From contig CACWLA010000005.1 in the NCBI GenBank assembly GCA_902761665.1, positions 1 through 64,000 on the forward strand: a DNA stretch of 64,000 bases, given 5' to 3'. The notes under the pieces are model-generated. The model saw only the letters and a program-made list of their open reading frames with translations, searched no databases and was not told the origin of the DNA. The translations under genes were made by a program, and so were the position numbers. The stretch comes from an uncultured Lachnospiraceae bacterium (lineage in GTDB: Bacteria; Bacillota; Clostridia; Lachnospirales; Lachnospiraceae). Below are positions 18,898 through 25,835 of the stretch, piece by piece; the first letter of the stretch is position 1; every line of letters begins with the position of its first letter.

Positions 18898-20124
18898 TCA
18901 CTCTTCTTTTTGCTTGTTCTTCTCCTTGTTCCAGAAGGAATGCACCTTGACGGCGGCATGTTTCACGGCTTCGACCGGTCTCGACTGGCTGACCTTTTCC
19001 TTCGCTGCTTCCGCCGCGTTCTTCACGGCCTCCACGGACTTCGACTGGCTGACCTTTTCCATCGCCGCTTCCGCTGCGTTCTTCACGGCTTCCACGGACT
19101 TCGACTGGCCGACCTTTTCCTTTGCCGCCTCTGCTGCGTTCTTCACGGCTTCGACCGGCCTCGACTGGCCGACCCTTTCCCTCGCTGCTTCCGCCGCATT
19201 CCGGATCGCGGCAGCCGCTCCGGTCTCCCCGGTCTTCACATGGTCAAGTTCGGTTCTGACGTCAGGACCGCCCAGGAAGAACAGGGCAAGCGCACCGGGG
19301 CCGACATAGGACGTCGTGACCGGCTCGTAATCCACGTGAAGGATCTTTTTCGGCGGACGGTTCCGGCAGATCAGTTCTTCGAGCCGTTTCGCATCCTCCT
19401 CGCAGGCCGCCTGTACGATGCCGACCGTCTGCTCCTCCGGATGAACGACCAGCGCGTCGTAGCGCCCCGCCAGTGCTTCGACTGACTTCTTTCTTCCGCG
19501 GATCTTCGCAAAGGCAACGATCTTTCCGTCCACGTCGCCCTTCAGAAGCGGCTTGATGTTGAGGATCGTTCCGATCCATGCCGCAGCGTTGGACAGTCTC
19601 CCGCCGCGTTTCAGATACATCAGATCGTCCACCGTGAAGACGTTGCACATCCTTTTGCTGTAATCCTCAAGTTTCTCTGCGGCTTCCTCAATGGAGAGTC
19701 CCTGATCCCTGAGGCGGGCAGCTTCAAGCGCCACGAAGCCTTCGCCGAGCGCAGCACCCTTCGTATTGATCACGAACGCCTTCACGTCCGGATAGTCCTC
19801 CGCGAGCATGCGCAGCGCCACACGCGCGGAATCGCAGGAACCGCTGATGCCGCCCGACATGCTGACGTAAATGAAGTCGCGGCCGGCCTTCGCCTCCTCT
19901 TCGAAATATTCCAGATAGCGCTGCGGCGTGATCTGCGTGGTGGTCACCCGCGGACCGTCTTTCAGGCGGCGGTAGTAAGCTTCGCTGTCAAAATCTTCTA
20001 TCGCTTCGCAGCACAGATCCTTCCCGTCGACATGATAATAGAACGGGATCACCTTGAGCCCGTATTCATCCGCCATGAATTTCGGCAGATTTCCCGAGGT
20101 ATCGGTTATCACTGTAAATGCCAT
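18898..20124 (-). CDS. DegV family (fatty-acid-binding) protein with a repetitive helical C-terminal tail
   Basis: DegV proteins bind fatty acids; FakB members present them to the kinase FakA. Residues 3-285 form a typical DegV domain (FTVITDTSGNLP, YVSMSGGISGSCDSARVA, DDLMYLKRGGRLSNAAAWIG). Residues about 304-390 are an added tail of four and a half copies of a 20-residue repeat of the form VEAVKNAAEAAKEKVxQSxS. A basic end (FWNKEKNKQKEE) follows. The repeat is Ala/Lys/Glu-rich and should form amphipathic helix, resembling LEA or apolipoprotein repeats. At DNA level it is a 60-base tandem repeat. The gene has its own promoter and terminator and sits between the BMP lipoprotein and its ATPase. 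No fakA is adjacent, and the tail's role is unknown. Confidence 0.9.
   Translation of the reverse strand: MAFTVITDTSGNLPKFMADEYGLKVIPFYYHVDGKDLCCEAIEDFDSEAYYRRLKDGPRVTTTQITPQRYLEYFEEEAKAGRDFIYVSMSGGISGSCDSARVALRMLAEDYPDVKAFVINTKGAALGEGFVALEAARLRDQGLSIEEAAEKLEDYSKRMCNVFTVDDLMYLKRGGRLSNAAAWIGTILNIKPLLKGDVDGKIVAFAKIRGRKKSVEALAGRYDALVVHPEEQTVGIVQAACEEDAKRLEELICRNRPPKKILHVDYEPVTTSYVGPGALALFFLGGPDVRTELDHVKTGETGAAAAIRNAAEAARERVGQSRPVEAVKNAAEAAKEKVGQSKSVEAVKNAAEAAMEKVSQSKSVEAVKNAAEAAKEKVSQSRPVEAVKHAAVKVHSFWNKEKNKQKEE
18961..19200. repeat. Four tandem copies of a 60-base repeat inside the degV gene
   Basis: Four successive 60-base units (starting 18961, 19021, 19081 and 19141) are nearly identical and stay in frame, encoding the 20-residue tail repeat. 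Partial units flank them. High DNA identity suggests recent expansion by slippage or recombination. Confidence 0.92.
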
Positions 20125-20148
20125 GATATCAACCTCCTGATTTGTTCA

Positions 20149-20177
20149 TATCATACCAATTTTGGGGCAAAGGCACA
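20149..20177 (-). promoter_or_regulatory. Promoter of the degV gene
   Basis: TTGTGC (20177-20172), 17 bases, then TATGAT (20154-20149) on the minus strand, about 25 bases upstream of the start codon. Confidence 0.65.
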
Positions 20178-20242
20178 AGTAAAAAACTGATAAACTCCGT
20201 CCCGCAGAGACGAAAAGAAGGAAAAAAGCGCTGAAAACACGC

Positions 20243-20282
20243 AAAAAACCGGGACATGCTGCCCGAAAACAGCATGTCCCGG
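20243..20282 (-). terminator. Terminator of the BMP lipoprotein gene
   Basis: A 13-base stem (CCGGGACATGCTG pairing with CAGCATGTCCCGG, 20249-20282) is followed on the minus strand by a T run. Confidence 0.85.
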
Positions 20283-20318
20283 CCTTTCCGCGGTTTGTCA
20301 CCGAACGAATGTCTTTAA

Positions 20319-21623
20319 TTATTTTATCTGTCCCTGATCGTCGACCGTGATGCTCACAGCGGGCATGGCGGAGATGTCGTTGGAGACGGTGATCTTGCCG
20401 GCGAACATGTCGGCAACGAGAGCCTTGTAGTCATCCTTGGTGAACTTGTCGGACCACTGCGTGCCGTCGCCCATGGGGATCTGCACGTAGTTGGCTTCGG
20501 GATCGGTACCGGAGATGAGACCCAGGGTCGCGATCTTGCCGGCGTAATCCGCCCACTTGCCGTTCTTGACGATGTCTTCAAGTGCGTTGTAGGTGGTCGG
20601 ATACAGACCCTTCATGGCGGAGGTGACGGTCATGCCGTCCACACCGGCATAGTTCTTGATGACGCCGGCCTGGTCAACGTCAACGCCGATGACCTTGCCG
20701 TTCGCGCTCTTCGCAGCGTCAACAGCGGAGGTGTAGATGCCGCCGCCGCAGGCGAAGACGACTTCGGTGCCGCCGGCATACCAGGTATCCATTTTGGCCT
20801 TGATGTCGGCATCGCCGAAGAACTGGCCGCCGTAGACATAGTTGATGGAGACGTCGGCGCCGGTTTCCTTGGCAGCAGCGTCAGCGCCCTGCACGAAACC
20901 GAAACCGTAGCGGACAACAGCGGGAACCGCCATGCCGCCCAGGAAGCCAAGCTTGGTGTAGCCGAGCTTCACGGCAGCATAACCGGCCATGTAGCCGCAG
21001 AGTTCTTCCTGGTAGACAGCGCAGTACACGTTGTCCATGTGGACGTACTTGTTCAGATCCCAGTTGGCAGGATTGTAGTCATACTGTTCGCCTGCGGCAG
21101 CAACGCCGGCTTCCAGCAGATCGCCGGCAGCGACGTCCAGAGCGACGAACTTGACATCCTCGTACTCAGGAGCAGCTTCGACGATGGTACCGCCGAAAGC
21201 GTAACCGGGCATGACGATGACGTTGAAGCCGTCGTCAACAGCCTTTTCCACCATGCCTACACGGTCGGCCGTGGAGTCGGCAGCGGGCTTGTAGTAGGTG
21301 AATTCAATACCGTTCGCTTCGCAGAAAGCCTTGCAGGCTTCATAGGTGGTCTGGTTGAAGGACTGGTCGGTGATATCGCCGTAGTCCGTGATCATGGCTA
21401 CCTTATAGTCGGAAGCGGGAGTGGGGGCCGCAGTGCTCTCAGCAGGGGCAGCAGTGCTCTCAGAAGGAGCAGCGGTGCTCTGAGGGGCGGGGGCTTCAGT
21501 GGTCTTAGTGGCTTCCGTGCTCGTCTTGGGAGCTTCGGTGGTCTTTGCGGGCTCGCTGCCGCAGGCGCAAAGGGAAAGCACCATCACAAGCGCGAGAGCC
21601 AGAGCAAAAGGTTTTTTCATCAT
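20319..21623 (-). CDS. BMP family ABC transporter substrate-binding lipoprotein
   Basis: This is the extracellular nucleoside-type binding protein of the adjacent ABC importer. The 434-residue product has a lipoprotein signal ending LSLCAC (lipobox Cys about 21). A Thr/Glu/Ala/Pro-rich linker of about 50 residues with TEAP and STAAP repeats follows. The mature domain is PnrA/Med-like (YKVAMITDYGDITDQSFNQTTYEACKAF, GFNVIVMPGYAFGGTI, VVFACGGGIYTSAVDAA, VIGVDVDQAG). It starts at ATG 21623 after AAGGAGG; a second ATG is next. Although it belongs with the ATPase and permeases at 15140-18752, it has its own promoter and terminator and is separated from them by degV. Confidence 0.93.
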   Translation of the reverse strand: MMKKPFALALALVMVLSLCACGSEPAKTTEAPKTSTEATKTTEAPAPQSTAAPSESTAAPAESTAAPTPASDYKVAMITDYGDITDQSFNQTTYEACKAFCEANGIEFTYYKPAADSTADRVGMVEKAVDDGFNVIVMPGYAFGGTIVEAAPEYEDVKFVALDVAAGDLLEAGVAAAGEQYDYNPANWDLNKYVHMDNVYCAVYQEELCGYMAGYAAVKLGYTKLGFLGGMAVPAVVRYGFGFVQGADAAAKETGADVSINYVYGGQFFGDADIKAKMDTWYAGGTEVVFACGGGIYTSAVDAAKSANGKVIGVDVDQAGVIKNYAGVDGMTVTSAMKGLYPTTYNALEDIVKNGKWADYAGKIATLGLISGTDPEANYVQIPMGDGTQWSDKFTKDDYKALVADMFAGKITVSNDISAMPAVSITVDDQGQIK

Positions 21624-21676
21624 TACTTTTTCCTCCTTAGATAACCCTGACGGGGAATCTGCTTTTCAGCGTCTGT

Positions 21677-21705
21677 ATCATAACACAGGCAAGGCGGCTT
21701 TTCAA
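21677..21705 (-). promoter_or_regulatory. Promoter of the BMP lipoprotein gene, with the -35 inside an inverted repeat
   Basis: TTGAAA (21705-21700), 17 bases, then TATGAT (21682-21677). The -35 lies within an inverted repeat (GGCGGCTTT at 21693-21701, AAAGCCGCC at 21721-21729). Confidence 0.65.
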
Positions 21706-21739
21706 CCGCAAAATGCCGCCGAAAGCCGCCGCAGAAGTC

Positions 21740-23152
21740 TTATTTCTCTTTCTTCTTACTGATCAGTATACCGCTGAGCAGGCCGATGATAAGTGCAAAA
21801 ACGATGATCAGAACGATCAGAACGGTAATGCCCGAACCGCCGCCCTGCAGCGTTTCTTCCGTCGTGGAAACAGGCGTTTCGGCCGAAGGCGCAGAGGCTT
21901 CCGTCGACGGTGCCGGCGCGGACTCAGTCAGCGTTTCCGTTGTTTCCGCTGCGGTCTCAGTCGTTTCCGGATCGGTCCCGCTCGTCTCCGGCGCAGTCTC
22001 AGTTGTCTCCGGCTGCGTCGGTTCTTCGGTCACCGGCTCAGCGGTCGTCGGTTCGTCGGTCGCAGGTTCCGCAGTCGTCGGCTCAGCGGTCGTCGGGACC
22101 GGCGGTTCCGGCTCGATCTCCCAGTCTCCCGCCTTCGGTTCAACCCAGACGGTAAATCCGTTCGTTTCTCCCTTATAGCCGACGGTCACCCAGACCGGTC
22201 CGGCATAGAGGAAGCTGGTGATGTCCGTCTCCAGCGAAGCGAGCGGAACGAGGCCCTGCGACTCGCCGCCGGCTATGTATTCAACCTCCAGGCCGGTAAG
22301 GTCCAGCTTGTCGCCGAGATCGTAGCCTTTCCGGTCCGGCGTCTTTTTGATGATCAGCTGATCGCGGCTGTATTCAATGTCTCCCGTCTGGCGGATGACG
22401 TTGATGGGGCTGGAATAGCACCAGTAATCTCCGCCGCCCTTCAGCACCAACTGAACACCGACGACAAGGTCTTCCCACTCACCGGGGCTGGCCGCCGAGA
22501 TATAGATCATGCCGTCTTCACCCGGGATCGCCTGGATCCCGGTCATGTAGGTCCCGCCGCTGTATTTGTACCACTGATAGTTTACTTCGCTGACGTAATT
22601 ATAATCCACGTCGATGACGTTCACCGCGATCTTGCCGACCTCGTCCGGTTCCAGGCTGACGACCGGCCGCACGTAGATCATCGGCGGATAGCCCGCGTCC
22701 GTCAGTCCGTAGCCGCTGCAGCTGACGTGTGCATAATTTGTATCCGCACCGGTATTGCCGTCAAACGCGTGACAGTAGACCCGGGTGGGCTTGCCGCCCA
22801 TCATGCCGATGTTCAGCGAAATGTTTTTGAAGGTGATGGACGTACGGTTGGCAGAGGACTTGATCACGATGTCACTGCAGCCGTATTTCATGCCGGCGTC
22901 CATCAGTTTGTCCTTCTCCGCCGGCATCTCGTAATCCTTGCCGCCGTATTCCACGTACCAGGTAAATGTCAGGTTCTCGCCGGAAACGGTCGCGGCGTAT
23001 TCCGCGTCAGTCCCCACGGGATACGTAAGCGACTGCGGGTCCCAGGTCACATACGGCTCCGTTGACAGGGCGTGCGCCGTCCTGCCGCCGGCAAAAAGCA
23101 GCAGCGCTGCCAGCGCAGACAGGAAAATGAAACGCTTTTTCATTGTTTTCAC
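21740..23152 (-). CDS. Cell-surface protein with Ig-like domains, Thr/Glu/Pro-rich stalk and C-terminal membrane anchor
   Basis: The function is not recognised. The 470-residue product has a signal peptide (KKRFIFLSALAALLLFAGG to about residue 28). A predicted beta-sandwich ectodomain of about 300 residues follows (VTWDPQSLTYPVGTDAEYAATVSG is Ig-like, and DLGDKLDLTGLEVEYIAGG resembles bacterial Ig-like repeats). Next comes a stalk of TTAEP and ETTE repeats (about residues 345-430). One membrane segment (ITVLIVLIIVFALIIGLLSG) and a short KKKEK tail complete it. There is no LPXTG motif, so it should be held by the transmembrane helix. It follows a small membrane protein gene by 21 bases and is the last gene of the lgt-tdk unit. 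Confidence 0.75.
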   Translation of the reverse strand: MKTMKKRFIFLSALAALLLFAGGRTAHALSTEPYVTWDPQSLTYPVGTDAEYAATVSGENLTFTWYVEYGGKDYEMPAEKDKLMDAGMKYGCSDIVIKSSANRTSITFKNISLNIGMMGGKPTRVYCHAFDGNTGADTNYAHVSCSGYGLTDAGYPPMIYVRPVVSLEPDEVGKIAVNVIDVDYNYVSEVNYQWYKYSGGTYMTGIQAIPGEDGMIYISAASPGEWEDLVVGVQLVLKGGGDYWCYSSPINVIRQTGDIEYSRDQLIIKKTPDRKGYDLGDKLDLTGLEVEYIAGGESQGLVPLASLETDITSFLYAGPVWVTVGYKGETNGFTVWVEPKAGDWEIEPEPPVPTTAEPTTAEPATDEPTTAEPVTEEPTQPETTETAPETSGTDPETTETAAETTETLTESAPAPSTEASAPSAETPVSTTEETLQGGGSGITVLIVLIIVFALIIGLLSGILISKKKEK

Positions 23153-23173
23153 CTCCTCCGGTCAGTGAAAAAC

Positions 23174-23437
23174 TCAGGTCGTCTGCGGTATGGCGGAAAG
23201 CAGCCAGGCGATCCCGCCCGTTGCCGCGAGGATGCCGAAAAGGATCAGCACCAGTGCCAGTGCGCAGAAGTACGAACGGGCATAGTTCCGACGGTTGATC
23301 CGGCTGTCATCGAAGGAATAGATGATCAGAAAGACCAGCCCGATGACCGGAAGCGTAAACAGAATGCCGTAGCCGAAATAACCCCAGGGGCTGAGAGGCC
23401 GGTACTGCTCCGGTCCGGTGTAGATGTATTTTGCCAT
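23174..23437 (-). CDS. Small two-helix membrane protein of unknown function
   Basis: This is an 87-residue protein with two clear membrane segments (YGILFTLPVIGLVFLIIYSF and FCALALVLILFGILAATGGIAWLL) joined by a polar loop DDSRINRRNYARS. The N-terminus MAKYIYTGPEQYRPLSPWGY is polar and probably cytoplasmic. Start ATG 23437 has a GAGGAGG site. It lies between tdk and the surface protein with gaps of about 20 bases on both sides, indicating one operon. I do not recognise a characterised family, although similar small proteins are common in Clostridia. Confidence 0.75.
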   Translation of the reverse strand: MAKYIYTGPEQYRPLSPWGYFGYGILFTLPVIGLVFLIIYSFDDSRINRRNYARSYFCALALVLILFGILAATGGIAWLLSAIPQTT

Positions 23438-23458
23438 GATCTCCTCCTCTTTTTTCTG

Positions 23459-24064
23459 TCATTTCGCGGCGGCGCGTTCGGCCGCTTCACGTTTGATCCG
23501 TTTTTTCCAGCAGCGGCGGCACATGGCGACGTAGCAGTCGTTGCCGCCGAGGACTACCTGTTCCCCGCCGGTGACCACGTGTCCCTCAGCGTCGATGCGG
23601 GCGTTCACCGTAGCTTTCGCGCCGCAGGTGCAGATCGTCTTGATCTCGGTAATGGACTGCGCCAGTTCGAACAGGCGGTGGCTGCCCGGGAAAGTATGGG
23701 TCTGGAAGTCCGTTGCCAGGCCGAAGCAGAGCACGGGGACGTCGTCTTCGTCCACGAGATCGGCCAGCTGGTCGATGTGCTCCGGCGTGAAGAACTGGGC
23801 TTCATCCGCAATGATAACGTCCCTTTTTTCGGGCAGGGCGCGGAACAGCACGGCAATGTCGTCGGCCGGACCGATCACCCGGTCCGCCTCGGCTTCCAGT
23901 CCGATGCGCGAGCGGATGAGCGCCGCGCCGTCGCGGGTATCCACGGCCGGCTTGATCAGCCAGACCTTCATCCCGCGTTCCTCATAGTTGAATTTGGTGA
24001 TCAGCGCCTGTGCGGACTTGCTGGAACCCATGGCGCCGAATTTGAAATACAGCTTAGCGCCCAT
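23459..24064 (-). CDS. tdk: Thymidine kinase
   Basis: Thymidine kinase phosphorylates thymidine to dTMP in the salvage pathway. The 201-residue type II enzyme has a P-loop-like GAMGSSKS (residues 9-16), the conserved DEAQFF, and a thymidine-binding lasso region. Four Cys fit the structural zinc site (CTCG and CRRCWKKR). The P-loop reads GAMGSSKS where GxMxSGKS/T is usual, so a Ser replaces the normal Gly. ATG 24064 is chosen because a GGAGAG site precedes it and the product starts MGAKLYFKFGAMG; the longer frame is an lgt shadow. It overlaps the end of lgt by 11 bases. Confidence 0.94.
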   Translation of the reverse strand: MGAKLYFKFGAMGSSKSAQALITKFNYEERGMKVWLIKPAVDTRDGAALIRSRIGLEAEADRVIGPADDIAVLFRALPEKRDVIIADEAQFFTPEHIDQLADLVDEDDVPVLCFGLATDFQTHTFPGSHRLFELAQSITEIKTICTCGAKATVNARIDAEGHVVTGGEQVVLGGNDCYVAMCRRCWKKRIKREAAERAAAK

Positions 24065-25412
24065 CGTTCTTCTCTCCTGCCGCGGCAGCTGCTTCCTGCA
24101 GTTTTGCGATCGCGGCGTCAGCGGCTTCCTGGAGCCTGCGGGCGGCGTCGTCCGCCGTTTCCTGGACCTTTGCCACTGCTTCATCAGCAGCGTCCTTCAG
24201 GGCTTCCGCATGTTCCTCCGCAGCGTCCTTCAGAGCTTCACCGGCGGCCTGCGCCTGCGCCGCAGCCTGTGCAGCCTTCTCGGCAGCCTCCTGCTCGGCC
24301 TTCTCCGCTGCAGCCTGCGCCTCAACGTGCGCGCTGTCCGCTTCAGCTTCCAGGATCTCTCCGGCCGTTTCCTCCATGTCGGTCCTGGCCTGTTCGGCGG
24401 CATCCGCCGCATCCTCCATCGTCTGCTGGGCGTGCGCTTCCGCCTCCGCGATCGCTTCCGATGCCCTGCGGTCGGCTTCGATCATTTCCAGAATATCGCC
24501 CCTGATCTCTTCAGCCGCTTCGTTTTCTGCCTTCGCGACGATCGCTTCGGCGGCTTTCGCTTTCTTCATGCCGAGGATGTACAGAACCAACGCGGCGGCG
24601 CACAGCACCACGCTCACCACCTGCGAGATCGCAATGCCGGTATGGCCGATCTTCAGCTGGTCGGTGCGCAGGCCTTCGATCCAGAAGCGTCCCACGCCGT
24701 AACCCATCAGGTACAGCAGGAAGATCTGGCCGTGGAAGCGTTTTTTTCTGGTCATGAGCAGCAGGATGACAAAAAGCGCAAGGTTCCAAAGGCTTTCGTA
24801 CAGGAAAGTCGGATGGACCTGGATGTAAGTGACGCCGTCTGCAGTGACGGCTTTCTCCAGCAGATCCTGCGTGATCATGCTGCCGTTGACCTTCTCGATG
24901 TTCAGCCGCATCGCCAGCAGGTTATCGGTATAGCCGCCGAAGCATTCCATGTTCACGAAATTGCTCCAGCGTCCCGTTGCCTGCGCCAGCACCACGCCCA
25001 CGAAGGCCGTGTCCAGGACCTGCGGGAAATTCAGTTTCTTGACCTTGCAGAAGATCCAGCCCGTTATGGCACCGGCGATCACGCCGCCGTAGATGGCCAA
25101 TCCGCCGGCCCGAAGGTTGAAGATCTCCTTCAGGTTGTCCCTGTAAGCATCCCAGTCAAAAGCGACGTAGTAAAGACGCGCGCCGATAATGCCGAATATG
25201 ACGCCCCAGATCATCAGTTCCGCATAGTTCTCGTCATTCTGGCCGGTCTTTTTCGCCACGATGCACGCGACCGTAAGGGCGAGCAGCACCGAGGCCGCAA
25301 TGATGCAGCCGTAGATGAATATCTCGAAATTTCCGATCTTGAAGCTCTTGATCCAATCCGAGAATTTCAGTCCCAGATTGGCGAACCAGATATCAACAGA
25401 TAAAGTAAGCAT
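24054..25412 (-). CDS. lgt: Prolipoprotein diacylglyceryl transferase Lgt with a long Ala/Glu-rich C-terminal extension
   Basis: Lgt transfers diacylglycerol from phosphatidylglycerol to the lipobox Cys of prelipoproteins. Residues 1-283 are the polytopic enzyme: GARLYYVAF, LAIYGGVIAGAI, GRWSNFVNMECFGG (Lgt signature region), HPTFLYESLWNL and GRFWIEGLRTD. Residues about 284-452 are an unusual tail made almost only of Ala, Glu, Lys, Asp and Gln, predicted to be a long helix or coiled coil on the cytoplasmic side. A normal Lgt is about 260-290 residues. I chose ATG 25412 (MLTLSVDIWF) with AGGAG upstream; the longer frame begins inside the promoter. The tail ends at the tdk overlap. Confidence 0.92.
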   Translation of the reverse strand: MLTLSVDIWFANLGLKFSDWIKSFKIGNFEIFIYGCIIAASVLLALTVACIVAKKTGQNDENYAELMIWGVIFGIIGARLYYVAFDWDAYRDNLKEIFNLRAGGLAIYGGVIAGAITGWIFCKVKKLNFPQVLDTAFVGVVLAQATGRWSNFVNMECFGGYTDNLLAMRLNIEKVNGSMITQDLLEKAVTADGVTYIQVHPTFLYESLWNLALFVILLLMTRKKRFHGQIFLLYLMGYGVGRFWIEGLRTDQLKIGHTGIAISQVVSVVLCAAALVLYILGMKKAKAAEAIVAKAENEAAEEIRGDILEMIEADRRASEAIAEAEAHAQQTMEDAADAAEQARTDMEETAGEILEAEADSAHVEAQAAAEKAEQEAAEKAAQAAAQAQAAGEALKDAAEEHAEALKDAADEAVAKVQETADDAARRLQEAADAAIAKLQEAAAAAGEKNDGR

Positions 25413-25434
25413 GGCAATAATCTCCTTGCGGTCC

Positions 25435-25463
25435 ATTATGCCATTGCCGTTCGGGAAAGTCAA
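25435..25463 (-). promoter_or_regulatory. Promoter of the lgt-tdk operon
   Basis: TTGACT (25463-25458), 17 bases, then CATAAT (25440-25435) on the minus strand, just upstream of the lgt ribosome site. Confidence 0.6.
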
Positions 25464-25539
25464 TCGGAAGAACCTGCCGAATCGGATCCCCCTCTCCGGC
25501 GGCAGAATATCTTTTTTTCATTTTTCCCGGATTTAGTGC

Positions 25540-25568
25540 TTGACAATTGCGAAAGCCCGCGCTATTAT
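25540..25568 (+). promoter_or_regulatory. tRNA promoter
   Basis: Perfect TTGACA (25540-25545), a 17-base spacer, then TATTAT (25563-25568), placed 32 bases upstream of tRNA-Arg. Confidence 0.8.
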
Positions 25569-25600
25569 TACTGATGCGCTCGGGAGACCGACCGCAATGC

Positions 25601-25674
25601 GTGCGTTTAGCTCAGCTGGATAGAGCGTTTGGCTACGGACCAAAAGGCCGGGGGTTCGAATCCTCTAACGCACA
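25601..25674 (+). tRNA. tRNA-Arg (anticodon ACG)
   Basis: The cloverleaf is complete: acceptor GTGCGTT pairs with AACGCAC, the D stem is GCTC/GAGC, the anticodon stem TTTGG/CCAAA encloses loop CTACGGA, and the T arm contains GTTCGAATC. Anticodon ACG reads CGU, and CGC/CGA after wobble deamination to inosine. The 3' CCA is not encoded. Confidence 0.95.
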
Positions 25675-25679
25675 GAAAA

Positions 25680-25703
25680 GGAGCACCGGCGGTGCTCCTT
25701 TTT
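25680..25703 (+). terminator. Hairpin with T run between the two tRNA genes
   Basis: GGAGCACC pairs with GGTGCTCC and is followed by five T. It looks like an intrinsic terminator, yet tRNA-Leu begins eight bases later with no separate promoter visible, so read-through or processing must supply tRNA-Leu. Confidence 0.75.
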
Positions 25704-25710
25704 CATACCT

Positions 25711-25792
25711 GCGGATATGGCGAAACTGGCAGACGCGCGGGATTTAGGTTCCCGTGGGGTGACCCGTGCAGGTTCGAGTCCTGTTATCCGCA
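25711..25792 (+). tRNA. tRNA-Leu (anticodon TAG)
   Basis: A class II tRNA of 82 bases: acceptor GCGGATA/TATCCGC, anticodon stem CGGGA/TCCCG with loop TTTAGGT, a long variable arm (GTGGGGTGACCCGT), and T arm GGTTCGAGTCC. It reads CUA. The 3' CCA is not encoded. Confidence 0.95.
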
Positions 25793-25835
25793 TCCGCGGA
25801 TGCGTCCGCATATCGATCATCAGAAGGAGGTCCGC

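Noticed and set aside
18961..19200. CRISPR-like array
   Set aside because: The 60-base units are contiguous with no spacers and encode an in-frame protein repeat.
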